Positions 12,301 to 26,231 of a stretch of DNA of 64,000 nt are shown here, piece after piece. Origin of the DNA: Phorcus lineatus. Taxonomy: Eukaryota > Mollusca > Gastropoda > Trochida > Trochidae. The stretch lies in contig OV121091.1 of the NCBI GenBank assembly GCA_921293015.1, positions 24,288,839 through 24,352,838 on the forward strand, written 5' to 3'. The notes beneath the pieces are model-generated. The model had not been told where the DNA came from, searched no databases, and worked only from the letters and a program-made list of their open reading frames with translations. The stretch's first letter is position 1. Every line of letters begins with the position of its first letter. A program made the position numbers and the translations under genes.

Positions 12301-15300
12301 TTTATTTGATTATTTCACTTTCTCTGATATGATTAAAAAGGTTCACACGAACTACTGTATGGTCTCACAAGTGTCAATCCTTCCAATTATATAAACAATG
12401 CAAGCGTGAATACATGGACACATAAATTTTGTAACACTTAAATTGGTCCACATGTTTCATTTTTGATTGTGACTTTAAACCATACTATACTTCTATGAAT
12501 TTGTTTTGACTATATATGACTGGAATAACTGCAAATTAAGCCTACAATCATGCAAGAGGTCCGAAGGGATGTCAGTTTGATTCTAGTCTTTACAGATATG
12601 ATATGTACATTATTATTACATAGGGGGTCCCTCAAGAGCACATTAACTAAGTATGTGAAGGTGTGTTAAGTAATGTGCTGTGACTTAACTGATGAGTCCT
12701 TCAGAAAACATTTCGAACATTGGACAAAAAGGACATAGTTAGGTTGTTTTCTTACAGGATAATCCTTGTATTTTTCGAATTTATCTATCAATGGAGATTG
12801 ATTATTAAACATGGGATTGATATTGTATTAAATGAAAAAGAAATTTGAAAATCAAAAGAATAGATGCTGAAGAAGATCGGTTCATTTAAAACAGCTTTGC
12901 ACAAAATACAAACCATTGTTTCAACTGTTATCTTTAGTTTAAAATTGTCCTTAGTTATTCTATAATGTTTCTTATATAAGTATTCTTATAATAGATAAGT
13001 TTCGATTATTCTTGTCCGTATATCTTATGAATGTAGATAGGAACATCACGACATCATTCAAACTAGGATGTACTTGAATACTAATACCAAGTTGTTTTTA
13101 TTGTGAACTCTTCAAATAAATGTTTTAAAGTACGATAGATCAACCCATAGGTCCTTTCATAACTTATCTACATGTCTCGACAATGTGAGTACCTGTATAA
13201 ATTACTTTGATTTAACAGTGACGGTTGTGTCACGCGTCTAAGGGTCGTCTGAAAAAGAGTTTACGATGTATTATTTACAATACAATATTCAACTCATTTT
13301 AACATTTTATTCCCAAAGTTTAATATATTCAAAAAGATATCTGCAACATATGTTGAATAGTCTTAATATTTAAAATGGGGATGTTGGGGATGAAATACAT
13401 CACGGTTTGATCGTCAACGACAGCAGAAGTTTGTTAGTGAAGAGTGAATATGGGAAACTTCATATAACATTTCTTGCATTTCATTATACATTTCTCATAT
13501 ATACATGCCCATTATGTTACCCATTTCATCTACTTATTTATGAATATCTTTCTACTGTTTAAGACCTAGGGAATCATACTGGCAAGGCACATTTCAACTT
13601 GAAGAAAAAAGCAACACTGTCATGACCTTCTAGCGCTGCAAACAGCAGGATTTGGTCATGGTAGTACAGGAAGTAGCATTTGGAATAACGTGCCGAGATT
13701 TTACGTGTTATTAATTCATGAAATAATCACAAAATATATTTCCGCTGATAAAGGAAGGAGTTTCAGTGGCAAGGGAATAAAAATGAGACACTGATAAATC
13801 AGATTGTAGCAACATTACATGAATGAGGACATTGGCACAAATAAGAGTTCAACACTATATTACCTTTACTTAAATAAACAATATTTACAAACATCACTAT
13901 AACATTAGTGAGCTCTGATTGTATGTCCATTAGTTAATGTAAGCAGTTTTAACCAGGTATCACAATCATTACATGTAACTATTTAGCCTAAGTGACTGGT
14001 ATCTAGTTGGAAAGTTGTATGCATCTGGACCTAGGCTTATGCCTGTCATATCATCTTTCAAATCATACAAATAAAACAAAGCCGCTATTCATGCTACTTA
14101 TAATGAGACGTATTTCCTAGAAACATATCGATATTGTATCGAATGGATTCAATATCAATACAATAATAGGGAATATAAACATCAACATACATTCGAACGG
14201 TCTGATCTGTAAGAAGATTGAAATGCACTTTTTTCCTTGTTTCAAACTATACTGTCATTCGACTTTGTAAATGGTTCATAAAAATGCTACAAAACAAATG
14301 AAACGACTGAACGTTGAATTAACATGAAACCCCTTTAAGGATGAGTTTTTCAATCCGGTTATTACAAACAATAGTAAACCATGTGTCCTAAGCTTTAACT
14401 TCAATGCCCTCTCTAGTTAGGTGTCTTTGTTCTTTTTAGCCTATTAAAGCTGTTTAGCGTGGCACAATCGACTGCCATGTGTTGATGCCGTTGACATTCA
14501 TGAACTCATTAAGAGCCAGAAGTCCTAGGGGTCAAGACTCGTGACAAGTGTTAAAATAAGACGGCAGTATACCTTGACCATTCTTTGTCGTGAAGAACTA
14601 GAACTGAACTTGAGATGGAACACTTCCTTTCACATAAATCAAAATCTTCCTTCACACCATCTTGTATTACGTCAAGTGTTTGTTTAGTTAAACCCCGGTT
14701 TGGAACGATTTTGAACTTCAAAATTAAGCGTAACTTAACGTACTGTCAGGTTTGGAATAATCACTTCATGGTTGATACATACACCAGAAGCAAACTTTAT
14801 TTCGACAGAATGAGACAAAAATTAGATTTAGCAATAAAACCACAGTAATTTTAAGGTAAAAATATTTAATTTGGTGTTTAAAGGCATTATCCCAGTGTAT
14901 TGGATTGATACGTTTTTAATGACAAGGTTGTGCAATACATAACCATTTGCAGATCTCAGAAGTAAGATACAGATCTCAAGTTAAAATTAATTCTTAAGGA
15001 TATATTGTTTTAGCTTTTCTTCGAATTTAATGCTTGTGGGAAAGAAACACAAAACGCTTAAAAGCTAAAGATATGACATGGTGAAGGACATTCTGTATAG
15101 ACATGAATTCTATCTGATTGTGGCTTAAAAGCTTTAATTGAATAATTTCCCTTGATTTTCTTTTGTCATAGTTACCCAACATAACGTTTTGAAGTGACAT
15201 TTTTTCAAAGTATGAGCTGTATCCCAAGCACATCTCTCTATGTTTGCTCCCAGTTGACAGGATTGGCCCCTTATTGGCTGCTCATGGACTCTAAATCTGG

Positions 15301-16591
15301 ATCTGAGTGTATATCTTATTTTTCAAATGTAATCATCGTGATGGTGATGCCAATATCAAATTTACCAGTACATGGTATAAACTGCTTATATACATTCTTT
15401 TCCTTCTAACTAGTGCTGGCAATTAACACAATTCAGTTTGTTGCACTTATTGACTGATTTATCATCCTGGCAAGACTGATCAAATTTAGCTCTGATTGAT
15501 ATTTGGTAATATCTAATGATTTATATATGTGTGTACTAGCAGGGTATTTGTGTTCGTGCCAGAACAATTATATAATTAATTATAATTTGCTCATAAGAAA
15601 ACACATGGTTTACAATTTCCATGTCAGTTAACCAAGATCAAAATATTGTAGTAGTCGTTAACCTAACGTTGAAAACGACACTTTTTATGCATAACACTGT
15701 TAATGAAGCTTTTATGACTTTCTTACCAGCTGGAACACCTGTTTTCACTAGAACATTGGATTGCCAGAGTCACCTTCAAAGTATTATCGGTAATGAACAC
15801 ATGTACTTGAGACATCTGTTTGTCATTATCTATTATTTATGAAGATAATAAAAGGCATCTTACGTATCATCTTTTCAATGTGTAACAGATGTTGTCTGAC
15901 CTTTCCGTTGTCAGTCGTTTTTTAACAAAGGGAACTATAACCTTGATAATAATCACTGACATATTGGTTTAGTAAAACAATTTATATAAAAGAGTCACCT
16001 ACAGAAAAAGAAATTTATAACGTCGTGCATATATGTAAAATCTGTAAGGTTCTCCTTGTTGATCTTCAAAACAACATCTCTTAAGTACGCACATGATTGT
16101 GTACATAGTACCGCCTTGGCTGTACCGAAGCACATAATGTCAACCAATTCGAGTAATTGATGTTGCTTTGGGAGTTAACGAACTATGCTCTTAATCAAAT
16201 ATATATATTTCAATACTACTACTCAAATTACCAATACACCAGGTGATGCAAGCATCAAGTTTCTGGAATGTATTTTTAATTCAACTACAACTACTGTTTG
16301 AAATTACTCGAAAAGCAGGGCAACATTGATGTAGTTTTAAAAAAAGGACAATCAATGCAGAACATACTACGTGCCACTGGTAGACCTTCCAAACCAGTCA
16401 CTCAGATTACAAGATCAGAAAGACTTTAGAAGCAATGAATATTTTGAAATTTAACCCCGCCTTGAACAGAGATTATTACATAAGGTCGATAAAAAGATTT
16501 TCTTCCGTCCCGGTTTATGGGTCAACATTTTGTTAATCAAGTTCTACTTCAGTGATTATGCATCTGACAATGTAGATCCTCCTCGTGTTAA

Positions 16592-16594
<3 letters not shown>
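9340..16594. other. Long non-coding stretch, nothing recognised
   Basis: More than 7 kb with no gene I can support. Frames at 9617-9877 (plus) and 9682-9900 (minus) are mirror-strand overlaps. Those at 10359, 14615, 15027, 15194 and 15621 are 68-77 codons, without motifs. A locally repetitive AAATTGAAAATTGAA tract lies at 11310-11347. Intron or intergenic DNA. Confidence 0.55.

Positions 16595-16622
<28 letters not shown>
16595..16622. repeat. (GACA)n microsatellite at the 3' end of a LINE
   Basis: About seven GACA units. On the minus strand it reads (CTGT)n and directly follows the 3' untranslated region of the LINE fragment next to it, as if it were the element's tail or had grown from it. 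Confidence 0.85.
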
Positions 16623-17204
16623 TAAAAGTCTCACCTTGTACAACAACATATATACAGTACAATAAAAGAAATATCCGAGCCGCCCATTAAGGGTTATGGG
16701 AGACTATATAAATCTAAAATATAAATGTACAAATGTAAACCTAAAAAATGTAAAGAATAAATATATTTAAATATATGCTATCAGTAAGATATATGGTAAA
16801 ATCAAGCACTGTGATATAAAACATCCTTCCATTTTTTTCAATATAAACTTGCAGGTTTTGGCCGCTAAAAACTGTACATCTTGGTTAGACATAACATAAG
16901 AAGAAAACTGATCAATATCACATTAAACATTAAAATTATCACAGATCTCAGCACATTTAGTTAGAAGACTTACACTAATATTTTTGTTTAAAGGACAATG
17001 GAATAAAACATGGAACTCATTCTCGACACATTCATGACAGTTAAAACTTACACGTTCATTCACAGTCCAATTAGTGTATCGACCTGCTTCAACACGAAGC
17101 GGGACAACTCCACAACGGAATAGAGCAAGAGCACGGCGAGGACCGGGGTAGAGGGCGTTGCAGGTATACTGTTCAACTTCGTAAGAAGATTTGATGTGCC
17201 GTTA
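16623..17204 (-). pseudogene. LINE (non-LTR retrotransposon) 3' end: C-terminal part of ORF2 plus 3' UTR, broken
   Basis: On the minus strand a frame is open from 17201 to a TAA at 16925-16923 (92 codons, no ATG) and continues in the same frame to a TAA at 16769-16767. The peptide carries EVEQYTCNALYP, RRALALFRCGVVPLRVEAGRY, NCHEC and then FHCPLN. This order of an R/G-rich block followed by a C-x2-C ... H-x4-C cluster is the pattern seen downstream of reverse transcriptase in many invertebrate LINEs. It is followed by a 3' untranslated stretch with TCTCCCATAACCCTTAATGG and the CTGT tail. Breaks: an in-frame TAA at 17204-17202, the internal TAA at 16923, and loss of all upstream reverse transcriptase. 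It is a 5'-truncated dead copy; the clade cannot be assigned from this piece. Confidence 0.8.
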
Positions 17205-19149
17205 GAGTCGAAGCTTGTTTTTTTCAGTTCCATGTTTAATCTCCTCGCGGTTTACTGACGTACTCCACTCCTCTTCTGATGACAGTATATATACTCGTTA
17301 CGCATTTTATAGATCACATTGGTATGAAACCGGTTGGTTATCAACTGATATGCAAAGGTTCATCTGCAGTCTTTCATTTTGAAGATTTAAAGACTTATAT
17401 CATCATATATATATATTGAGGATCAATATGTATATAAAGGGATTATTATGGTATAACTATTTGCATAATTCAAACTGCCTATACACTTACGGAGTTAAAA
17501 CTTTCATATCATGAATTTATCCCATCAGTAAAAATGTGAATGCCCAACATGTTGATATAAAGTCAAGGTCAGAAAGCACTACAGGGACGTCGAACTTACA
17601 TTTAATGTTTTTTAAAATATGTGTTTAAAAGTGAAAAAATCAGGCGAACAGTTTTTAATACAGTCTTGATCTAAGGCCTCATTCTTAAAGTCTAAACTTC
17701 AAAGGGGAATAGCACATTTCTTAGATGAATAACATGATCAAACGAAAACCAAAAGACGTGTCTCCAATTCAAGACGATGTCATTTATTCTTTATAAAAAA
17801 AGAACGTACCATGATCTATTAGGTTATGTGAATCTCCCCTTTCACTGTTTCGAAAGTTCAAGTTTCTACCAAAAGTATCACCAATGTGTATACTCTTTGT
17901 GAGCTTCACATAACCCATCGACGGAGCAGTTTGGTTGGATTAAAAAAAAGGCCGGGTAAACAGAGTAATATTTCTAATGTAACGTCCTCGGATGGAATTC
18001 GTATAGAATTTTAAAGAATAAAACCCTATTACAGCGGAAAGGAGAAAGGGTGTAAACCTTGAACAGAGCTATGCTTAGGGCACTTGAGCATGTTTCATTA
18101 GGTAAGTAAAGGGATCTCACGTACTTGTAAAGTAGATTATTCCTTACTAATCGTAAGATAATCTTTGTTTAGCAGTATAAGAATCCCTCATACCAGCGTA
18201 CCAAGTTTGGATAAACTATCAAGTTCGGATAAGTTACGCGAATCAATTTTTCTTATTCGAATGATCGGTGTTCACAGTAGAGTTTTCGCTTGAAACGTGA
18301 AACCTTGTTCCAAAACTAAAGATAATGGTATGAAATAATGGGATGTTTAAGCCTCCTTGACCTTTAAGGAGAATACTTTATATAAACCAATATTGAAAAG
18401 GGAACATTTGAATTAAAAGCATGTTCCTTAAAACGTGCGCCAGTGCCTTTAAAAAGAAAATATAAAACATAAAGGTTGTACAGGTCTTGACAGACTTTAA
18501 AAACGTCCAGTATAGCTTAAAATATGAAAAGGATTAAATAAATTCCACTGCCAATTGTTCTAATGTATTTTGTAACCTGAAAATAAATTATGAATTTAAT
18601 TATTTATTATAAAAAAACTTAATCCTTTGTTGAAGTGTAAACGTAAAAGTAGACACAGACAGCATACTATTCAGCAGCCACAATTAGGTTATTAATCTAT
18701 GAAAAACACTGCGTTACTCGCAATGTAATGAACGCAGAGTACAGAATAAAACTGGAGAGTTGAATCAGATAGACATTCATTACGTGACATGAAACAAACT
18801 GATGTCTTTTAGTTCTGAAATGGTAAGGGTTTAACCGAAAATCTTACAACTCTACGGAAACAAGAACGAAAGGGCAAATTAATAGTTGATATCCGTAGAA
18901 TCTAGCATTTTATGGACCTATAAAAGTGTATTGGCCCCTGCCTCCTGATTGTTATGCTGATGGACGGGGTGTCCAGAGAAAAAGTTTAAATACAGTTGGT
19001 AGTAAAACTATAAGAAACAATTTGTTGTATTTTTTGTTGTGCATGCATTATTGTAATTTGGAGTATCACACGTGAACTGGTTCACAGGTCATCTGAGTTG
19101 CAATGATGAAAACACCACAACGAGATTCAATATATACATAGTATAAAAA
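17205..19149. other. Non-coding stretch, nothing recognised
   Basis: The first 60 bases may still belong to the LINE fragment. Beyond that I see no open frame of note. The final bases before 19150 may contain the 5' terminal region of the Tc1-like element, but I could not match a terminal inverted repeat. Confidence 0.5.
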
Positions 19150-20160
19150 GTGTTTCACCACCCAAATAAACGTTTAGTTATTAAGATAAGTCGTTTAGCC
19201 AGGAAACATGCACTAACCAATGGCGTAAAGAATCGCACCCTCATCGCCTCCCTGAGAGAGGATATATCATTGCTAATTAAGGAATGTAAGAAGGTATTTT
19301 TTCGCTTCCAGTACAACCTTAAAACTTCAATGGCTTCTACAACGTCTGTTCAGTCACCAAACTGTGAGAAATTGACTCAAGGCCGCCTAAAGCGATTGAA
19401 GTCCAGAAGAGTAATCAAGCAACCGAAACTCAATAAAAACCACAAGCAGTTGCGTCTGACATGTTGTAGAGAAAAACTTGGGAAGAATTTAAGATCATGG
19501 AAGAAGGTTCACTGGTCAGACGGAGGCAAGTTCCTCCTGCACTCTGTGGGAGCAGGGTCAGGGTTTGGTGGCGTCCAGGAACATCGTATGCACCACGAAA
19601 CATCATGACATCATGCCGACAGTTCCTTAGGCGGGAAATTTTAAATGTTATGGGGGTGATTCTAGTTTGACTGTGAACTTGATTTTGTGATCATATGGGG
19701 TAACTTGAGATGAGATCGCTAAATCCGGGAAGTCCTTGAACCTGTTGTCGTGCCCTATTTCAACAACCGTGCACTTGTAACACGACCTGTATTCATGGAC
19801 GGTAATTCTAGACGGGATCGTTCACGAGCTGTGAGGCAGGTATTCCAGAACAATGCCCTGACACACCTCCCATGGCCTGCAATGAGTCCTGATCTTAATC
19901 CGCTTGAACATATTTGAGACATTTTGGGCCGACTGGTACAACACAGGGATCCTCCTCCTCAGAACTTTCACGAAATGGAAGCGGCATTACCCGAGGAGGG
20001 GCAGCGATTGCCACAAGAACGATTTCGACGTCTGGTGAGGGGTATCAGGCGAATACTTCAAGCTGTCATTCAAGTGCATGGTGGAAGTTCATTAAGTTTC
20101 ATGGGAATGCTACTCATTCTGGTGGATGTAACGCATTTTAAAAGATTTGGTACAACTGTC
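19150..20160 (+). pseudogene. Tc1-like DNA transposase, inactivated
   Basis: A DDE transposase of the Tc1 group spread over three frames. From 19150 a 152-codon open stretch (opening at GTG, not a true start) has a helix-turn-helix-like part (SRLARKHALTNGVKNRT), then RRVIKQPKLNKNHKQLRL and LRSWKKVHWSDGGKFLLHSV, matching the block that carries the first catalytic Asp; the usual Glu after it is Gly. A frameshift near 19.6 kb leads to EPVVVPYF and FMDGNSRRDRSRAV (19735-19840), where the catalytic Asp of the usual DDN or DN is Gly. Then come WPAMSPDLNPLEHI (catalytic Glu kept), a TGA where Trp is expected, and a C-terminal tail ending near 20100. Several stops and the lost catalytic Asp make it a fossil. 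No terminal inverted repeats were found with confidence. Confidence 0.9.
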
Positions 20161-20208
20161 ATAAAGTTACACTTTTGCTTTGTTTACATGAAGATTTGAA
20201 ATGGTTTA

Positions 20209-20230
20209 AGATCATAAAAGTTTATGATCT
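20209..20230. repeat. Perfect 10-bp inverted repeat with 2-bp loop
   Basis: AGATCATAAA at 20209-20218 and its exact reverse complement at 20221-20230. It lies just downstream of the Tc1-like coding remnant and could be part of that element's 3' terminal region. Confidence 0.6.
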
Positions 20231-23200
20231 AACCTGAAACTTTCAAACTCGAAACAATTACGTTGCTCAGGTGCCCAAAAATATTTCAAATTAAATTAGC
20301 ATTTGAAAAAGCATTGATATATATAAAATTCTGATGTCTGCCTAACTTCAAATTTCTTTATAAAGTCTTGTATTCTGGAAATTGTTTAGCAAAATATTTG
20401 ATACACGCAAAAAGTTAGTAACAGACTCGTTTGATTTGAAATATTACTTATTACTTATATGCATGTCTTTTTGTGACATAATAATTCAGTTAACCATTAT
20501 AATTGCACTTTAATTTGTCTACTTAATATAATTTTTGAAAGCGATGTTTCTGATGTGCTGAAAGTCATCTAAAATAGTTCTTTATGTAATACTGGTTACA
20601 AAACTCTTCTAAAACGTTTCTTCTATACCTATGTTTTGTTCCTTTGTTGCTGGTGTGTACACAGTTTTTTTTACTTTCAATTGATTATTAGACATACAAA
20701 GTCTTTTTTAACGTCTGTATCATATCAAGTATGTTTCTATGCTCGACAGCTGCATATCTTTGCCTTTGTCTGTTATATATGAACATAATATGTAACATAA
20801 TATCATGTTGCTGTTTCAATATGTCAGATGTTTTGTTTGACCTTTTGATTTAGTTAATCGTCTTTTGTAGTAATGGAGGGGAAAAGAACGGTTTGTGCGA
20901 AAGTACGAATTATCTGACTCGACATTCTGATAGTTGTATATTGCTTTTTTTGCCAAAGATAATTTCGATTTGGTAAAAATGGAAAAAAAGGGCTAGTTTC
21001 CAAAACCTATGCAAAGAACTCTACTGCAAATTGTACATAATCATCCATTATTTCTCATAGCTCTCATTGCTTAAAGATGCGCGGCTCTAAATAGTTTCTT
21101 CAGTCATTAAAATGTTATCATTTCATAAAACGTATTATTTGATATGATCTTGCACAATAGGTGCAACGATTTGCGTCGATCATTTGCACCTCACATACAC
21201 TGAGGAATTCAATTTCATAACAATGTGCATATGTTTCTGATATAACAATGTGTTTCCTTTGGCCAAGTAAGTGTGTTAAAAATACGGCAAAAATACCCCT
21301 GGGCAATGAACCAAACATCCTTGATGAACCAGTGTATGCATGTACATATATGTTTACACTGGGGTATGAAGGATGTTAACCCAGATATAAAACTTCAATT
21401 CTGTTGCATTGATGGATTACATCCCTTTCGATCCTTCTGTTTGTTTATTCTAGCCATTTTTGCTTAAAGGTTTGATCAAGAATTAAGCAAAGAATTGAAA
21501 TAATAATAAAGACGCAAATCTCAAGAAAGTTTCAGCCACACAGCTCCTATTTCTTCAATTGTTATTTGAGTCTGTAAATTTGATGTTTTTTATACTTGGT
21601 TTGATGTCTTAAAGAATGAAATATCATATGATCTATTTATATCTATCACATATGAAATAGATCTAGGTTTTCCTTCTCGTTCATCATTTGATGAAATATC
21701 ACTGATATTCGTTTTGTAGGCGGTCATTAAATCAACCGTGTTCACATTATCAGAATGAATGATATTCAAATTGGAAGCACAGTGACCTCCGACTTGAAGA
21801 ACTGTTAGAAATGTCTGTCCTTCAGAGCACGTATTCATGCTTCAAAGTTTCTCCAAGATTCCTAATGACAGACTAAACTATCAATTGATTGTTGTATCAA
21901 ACGTTCTTTCAATGAGGACACTGTCAGAACTAGTTTTTATAGATAGCCATGGGGCTAATATCACGAGAACACATTCATGGAGAGAAATAGTAAATTCGCC
22001 AAGACTGTGTAAACACTATTGAATAGCTTCACAATATGCCATGGACTTATTTTTTTCAAATACAGCTATACAGCCATACAAGATACTTTTGCACAGATGC
22101 ATAGATTATTAAAAGAATTATTGATTTTGGAAATGGCATATTACATATCAATGCTCATCAGGGTTGAAGGTAGAATTATCAATTTGTCAATTGTCAAATA
22201 CTCTTTAAAACAAGCGACAACTTCACGTCATGCGATGACATACTGTTTGTATGGAAAAAATGCTACTTCGATTATTGATCCGATGCTTTGAAGTAAAGGG
22301 TACTATCTGGTACTATACTAATCTATTAATGATTGGCTTGGACATTTATTGTATTACACTTGGCCTTTGTAAGAAATGAAAATTAAATATTTACAGTGAA
22401 ATAAGAAATCAATCAATTGTATTTTTCAGCAAAATGGTCCACTTGAACAGAAATGCATGCTTCTTTCGCATGACCAAAAATTAGGATTACATTCAAGATT
22501 TTATAGTTATATGCTTTATAAAGTTGATGTTATAATGTTATTTACGCTTCGAGAAGAGATTTCAATCCTAAAGCTTTAGTCCTAGGCCTCCTGTTCTGAC
22601 CCTGATTTAAAACATTATTTTTCAGTTTTGATTTTCGAACAAAAACATTTTTATTTTAATGAATGACCTCATGAAATCTACATCAGCAAAATATTTCCTG
22701 AAGCCGAACAGTTATACTTTATGCAATAAACAGTTTCACTCTGTGCGAACGCGATGGTGCAATTAATGCAATTTTTAACTTGTCTATTATCTTTAGTTAT
22801 TATTCTGACTCCTTGATTGAATCCAACTCTTCCATATGAACCAGCAGAACTTTAATGGTCACGACTTGAGTAACTACTGTATTTCCGTTATAATAATTCA
22901 ATGATGGGATGCCACTTCACTTACTTTACTCCTTATTTTACTCTGAATAAGCTTGTTTTGCATATGATGATTTGTGGGAGCTTATCACTGTCCATATTTA
23001 GTTGATAGAAAAACCTCGAAGTCAACACATTGATCAACTCAAAGACGCTTCTTCTTTCTCCCTATGATGAAAGACATGAAAGCTGAGATAATGATGGAGA
23101 GATATTTCTTTTGATGTCATTCTGAACTTCTGGTTTTCTAATAGTAATGACATTTACATGACATCTTACAATTGAAACATCAGCTTTGAACAAGGAGAAT

Positions 23201-25629
23201 ACATAGATGTTGATGAAATTGTCTTATGAATTTGAATAGTTTGATCTACAAGTGTATATGATTACGAAATAATGGATTGGTGGAAAGGTTTGACATGATG
23301 GTTAAAAATAACCTGTTTTTTTTTTACATTTTGTCCAGCATTCTGTAAGTACAGACACAAACTGTACAGGTAAACAACTTTATTAACATTGCTTAAAGTG
23401 TTGTTACAATTGAAAATTTAGAAACATGACAAAATTGAATTATATTCACTGCGAAAATTACATTATTAGATACTGACAAAAGCACTCACATGGGGATTAC
23501 TAGTGTCAATTAAAACATGATTGGCTAAAGTGCATAATCACCTTCATCTCTATTTATATATATTCAAATATTTACCTTGACGCAGCTTTTGCAAAGGAAT
23601 TTTTATATTTATGAACCTGCACTTAAATGTTAAATATACTCATTCAAAGAGCAATTGCAAACCTTTTTCAATACAGAAATTATTTTACCTGCATTTTAGT
23701 AATGATGATCGTTAATTTGCAGAAATAACTTATGGTTGTTTTGCACGGCTAACTGCATCTGTGATCGTGATTTTGCCATTCGAGCTCGTACAACTTCCTT
23801 TATTCATTTTCATAAGTAAACAACACTTTCGTTTCCTTTTCAAAATGTTTATAGACAAATATCAATTCACTTTGAATTTTGTAACTTATAGAGATCGACG
23901 ACGAAAGATATTCTCAAGGGAAAATGAACACTTTATCAATAATCGGAGACATTTTTCATTGTTTTCCTACATTAACTTGTTCTGTAAAAACATATAATTA
24001 GAGCACCTGTTTGTTTAGCTCATGAAGTTTGAACAATATGTTACATTAGGTAGAACATTTACAAGTTGTTCGCGACGTTGAGCGAAAGCAATTGCAAATT
24101 AAAAAATAACAACATTTAAAGGTGTTTATAAGTAGCATTAAAAGGGTCTACACATTAGATTTCAGCTTTTTCCGCCCAAAAGGCTACAGAGTCAAATGAT
24201 TTCATCTCTCTCTGTTTTAGAGACAAAGTCATAATAGGTCTTTTGGTCATTAGAGGCTGAAATGAAATGGCAAGTGAAAGTGTCAGTTGTTAGCCCATTT
24301 GTCTACCCGTCCTTTTATTTTGTTGAAACACCAAACGTAGTTTATAATGAATTCATTATGTAAAAATAGTCATCCAAGTGTCTAAATGCTTTGACACGCC
24401 ACAGAAAACCCACCCAAATCTTGAACTTCTGTAGATGCCAAAGAAACAGTGCAGGTAATGATTTGGAGATAACTTGAATAATTTGTATGCAATATTTCAT
24501 TTTATGGACTTTACAATTCGGTCTCGGCACTGAAAGCTAAATAAACTGAAGAGAGACATATATAAAGTGATTTAACTTATTGCTGTTTGAAGTATAATAT
24601 TGTAGATTTTGGTTGTACAGATATTGTTACCATATCTGTTTTTGTTCTTTGATCATTTACATGTAATCAAGAACTTATCTACAAGCGGAATTATATTGGA
24701 CATTCGACAAAGTGCGATAGAGAATTTTTTTTAATGCATTGATCTGTTTTGCGAACAGTGCCAATGTGAATATATATATATATGATATGTGTAGACATCT
24801 TTCCTTGCTACATATAATAAATTTTAAGAATTGAAACACACAATTTACTTTTGAGAAAGAATACACTAGTCTTGCTTGTGTTACAGCGATTGAAAATGAT
24901 TACAGGATATCTAACAAGCTTCTCATTTAATATTAATGTCCCGAGTGAAAACCCCTTTACGAAGTACCACGTGAGAAATAAATGGGTACTTCTGACCTAT
25001 TCTAATGCTATATTTTCGTCTTCATAAAAAAGGAGATGGCATTCATGATTGACACATTATTAAAAAACGCATCACATCACAGTTTTATCATTTGCACAGA
25101 CGGAATATTTGTATTTGTTCTCGACCAAAACGATAGAAATGTGGTGGGATTTTCAACAATGGTGACATGTTCAAATAAAAAATACAATACGATAAGTTTG
25201 AACCTAGGTATTTACTCAATTGAATCGTTGTACGTTATCGTCTGTAGTATGTGTGTGTTCTTCGAGAATCTCCTCCAGACCTGAATGTGCAACAAGAACA
25301 ATAAGGAATTCAATTCTAACTTTTCCTCTCAAAACGCAAATTTTATTAGTCTGAGTGCTGAGGACAAAGCTTTGTATACGTGTACATATTATACATATCG
25401 CCCTCGTTCGCTGACTGACACCCACACAATCGCGGTCAATTACCTTCGTGTTTGGCTACATGCAGATTAAATTACTCTTGTAACCAAATTATCCAGATAC
25501 AATGTCAACAATGTCACGATTAACATACTTCGTTTGTGTTACAGAGGACAATTCTCTCTCGAATGATGCTATTATAAGTTTAAGACTCAGTATATTACCG
25601 AACCCCAACAATTTTGAATGAATATGAAT
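20231..25629. other. Long non-coding stretch, no gene recognised
   Basis: No domain-bearing frame. Frames at 21118-22291 and 23761-25425 are 61-90 codons, often paired on opposite strands, with chance-like composition. A (TA)n run lies at 24769-24783. Bases 25380-25520 resemble 35575-35700 (listed separately). Confidence 0.55.
25380..25520 (+). repeat. Dispersed repeat, copy 1 of 2 (partner at 35.6 kb)
   Basis: Shares with 35575-35700, in the same orientation, the ordered landmarks CCTCGTTCGCTGA, TGGCTACATG/TGACTACATG, ATTACTCTTGTAAC/GTTACTCTTGTAAC and a CAATGTCAC/CCACTGTGAC stretch. Diverged; non-coding. Confidence 0.55.
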
Positions 25630-25631
25630 AT

Positions 25632-25756
25632 AAAGTAAACCCTGGTTATAATTCCAAACTGGATAGAATGCCATGTTTTTGGCAGAACGGATTTCCTGCA
25701 CTTATATTTCACTGGTTATAATGCCAAACTGGTTATACTGCCATCTGCAAACTCTT
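25632..25756. repeat. Paired CTGGTTATAATKCCAAACTGG motifs next to the retrotransposon
   Basis: CTGGTTATAATTCCAAACTG at 25642 recurs as CTGGTTATAATGCCAAACTG at about 25712, 70 bp on, each followed by a related GATAGAATGCCAT/TTATACTGCCAT stretch. Repeated half-sites of this style occur in the subterminal regions of some pogo/Tigger-type DNA transposons, but I see no transposase or second end, so the family is unassigned. Confidence 0.4.
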
Positions 25757-25773
25757 TATGGAACAAAAGTCAG

Positions 25774-26231
25774 TTAAGTGAAATTCTGAGAAATCATCAA
25801 ATCAATAACAAACTAGGTCAAATGGCATTATTGGGCGTAGCTTTATTACCAGATTACAGAGGCGGAAATGAGACAAGCATTGAACGCCGACCTTAAAGGT
25901 AATGGCAGTTCACGTCTCTTATGACAGGGTTTTGCACATATCATTAGAGAATTACAATGATTGAGGCAACCAAGGGGTACTGCACCTAGTGATGCCCCAA
26001 ATCAAATGAAGGAAAACAACAAAAGCAATTGTGACAACCAAGGGTACTGCACATTGTGATGTCACAAATCATTCATGTCCTTAGCCTACTCACAGTTCAT
26101 TTCACCTCAGCGGGTTTGGTCACACCGAGATGTCACTGCAAAACGGCGGCCGGGCATGAAAAGCAGACCCCGAGGGTCGGAAACAGCAATTATTTATGGA
26201 ACATTTTATGTGCTTGCCTCGAAATCCGCCA
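25774..26231 (-). repeat. Terminal direct repeat B2 of the Ngaro-like element
   Basis: A 458-bp copy matching 26690-27147 base for base as far as I can read, at a constant offset of 916. It forms the outer 3' end of the element. It begins TTAAGTGAAATTC and ends GAAATCCGCCA on the plus strand, after which the two copies diverge at once. Confidence 0.9.

Noticed and set aside
16561-16622. The GACA run as a CRISPR or regulatory repeat
   Set aside because: It is a simple tetranucleotide microsatellite at a LINE end.
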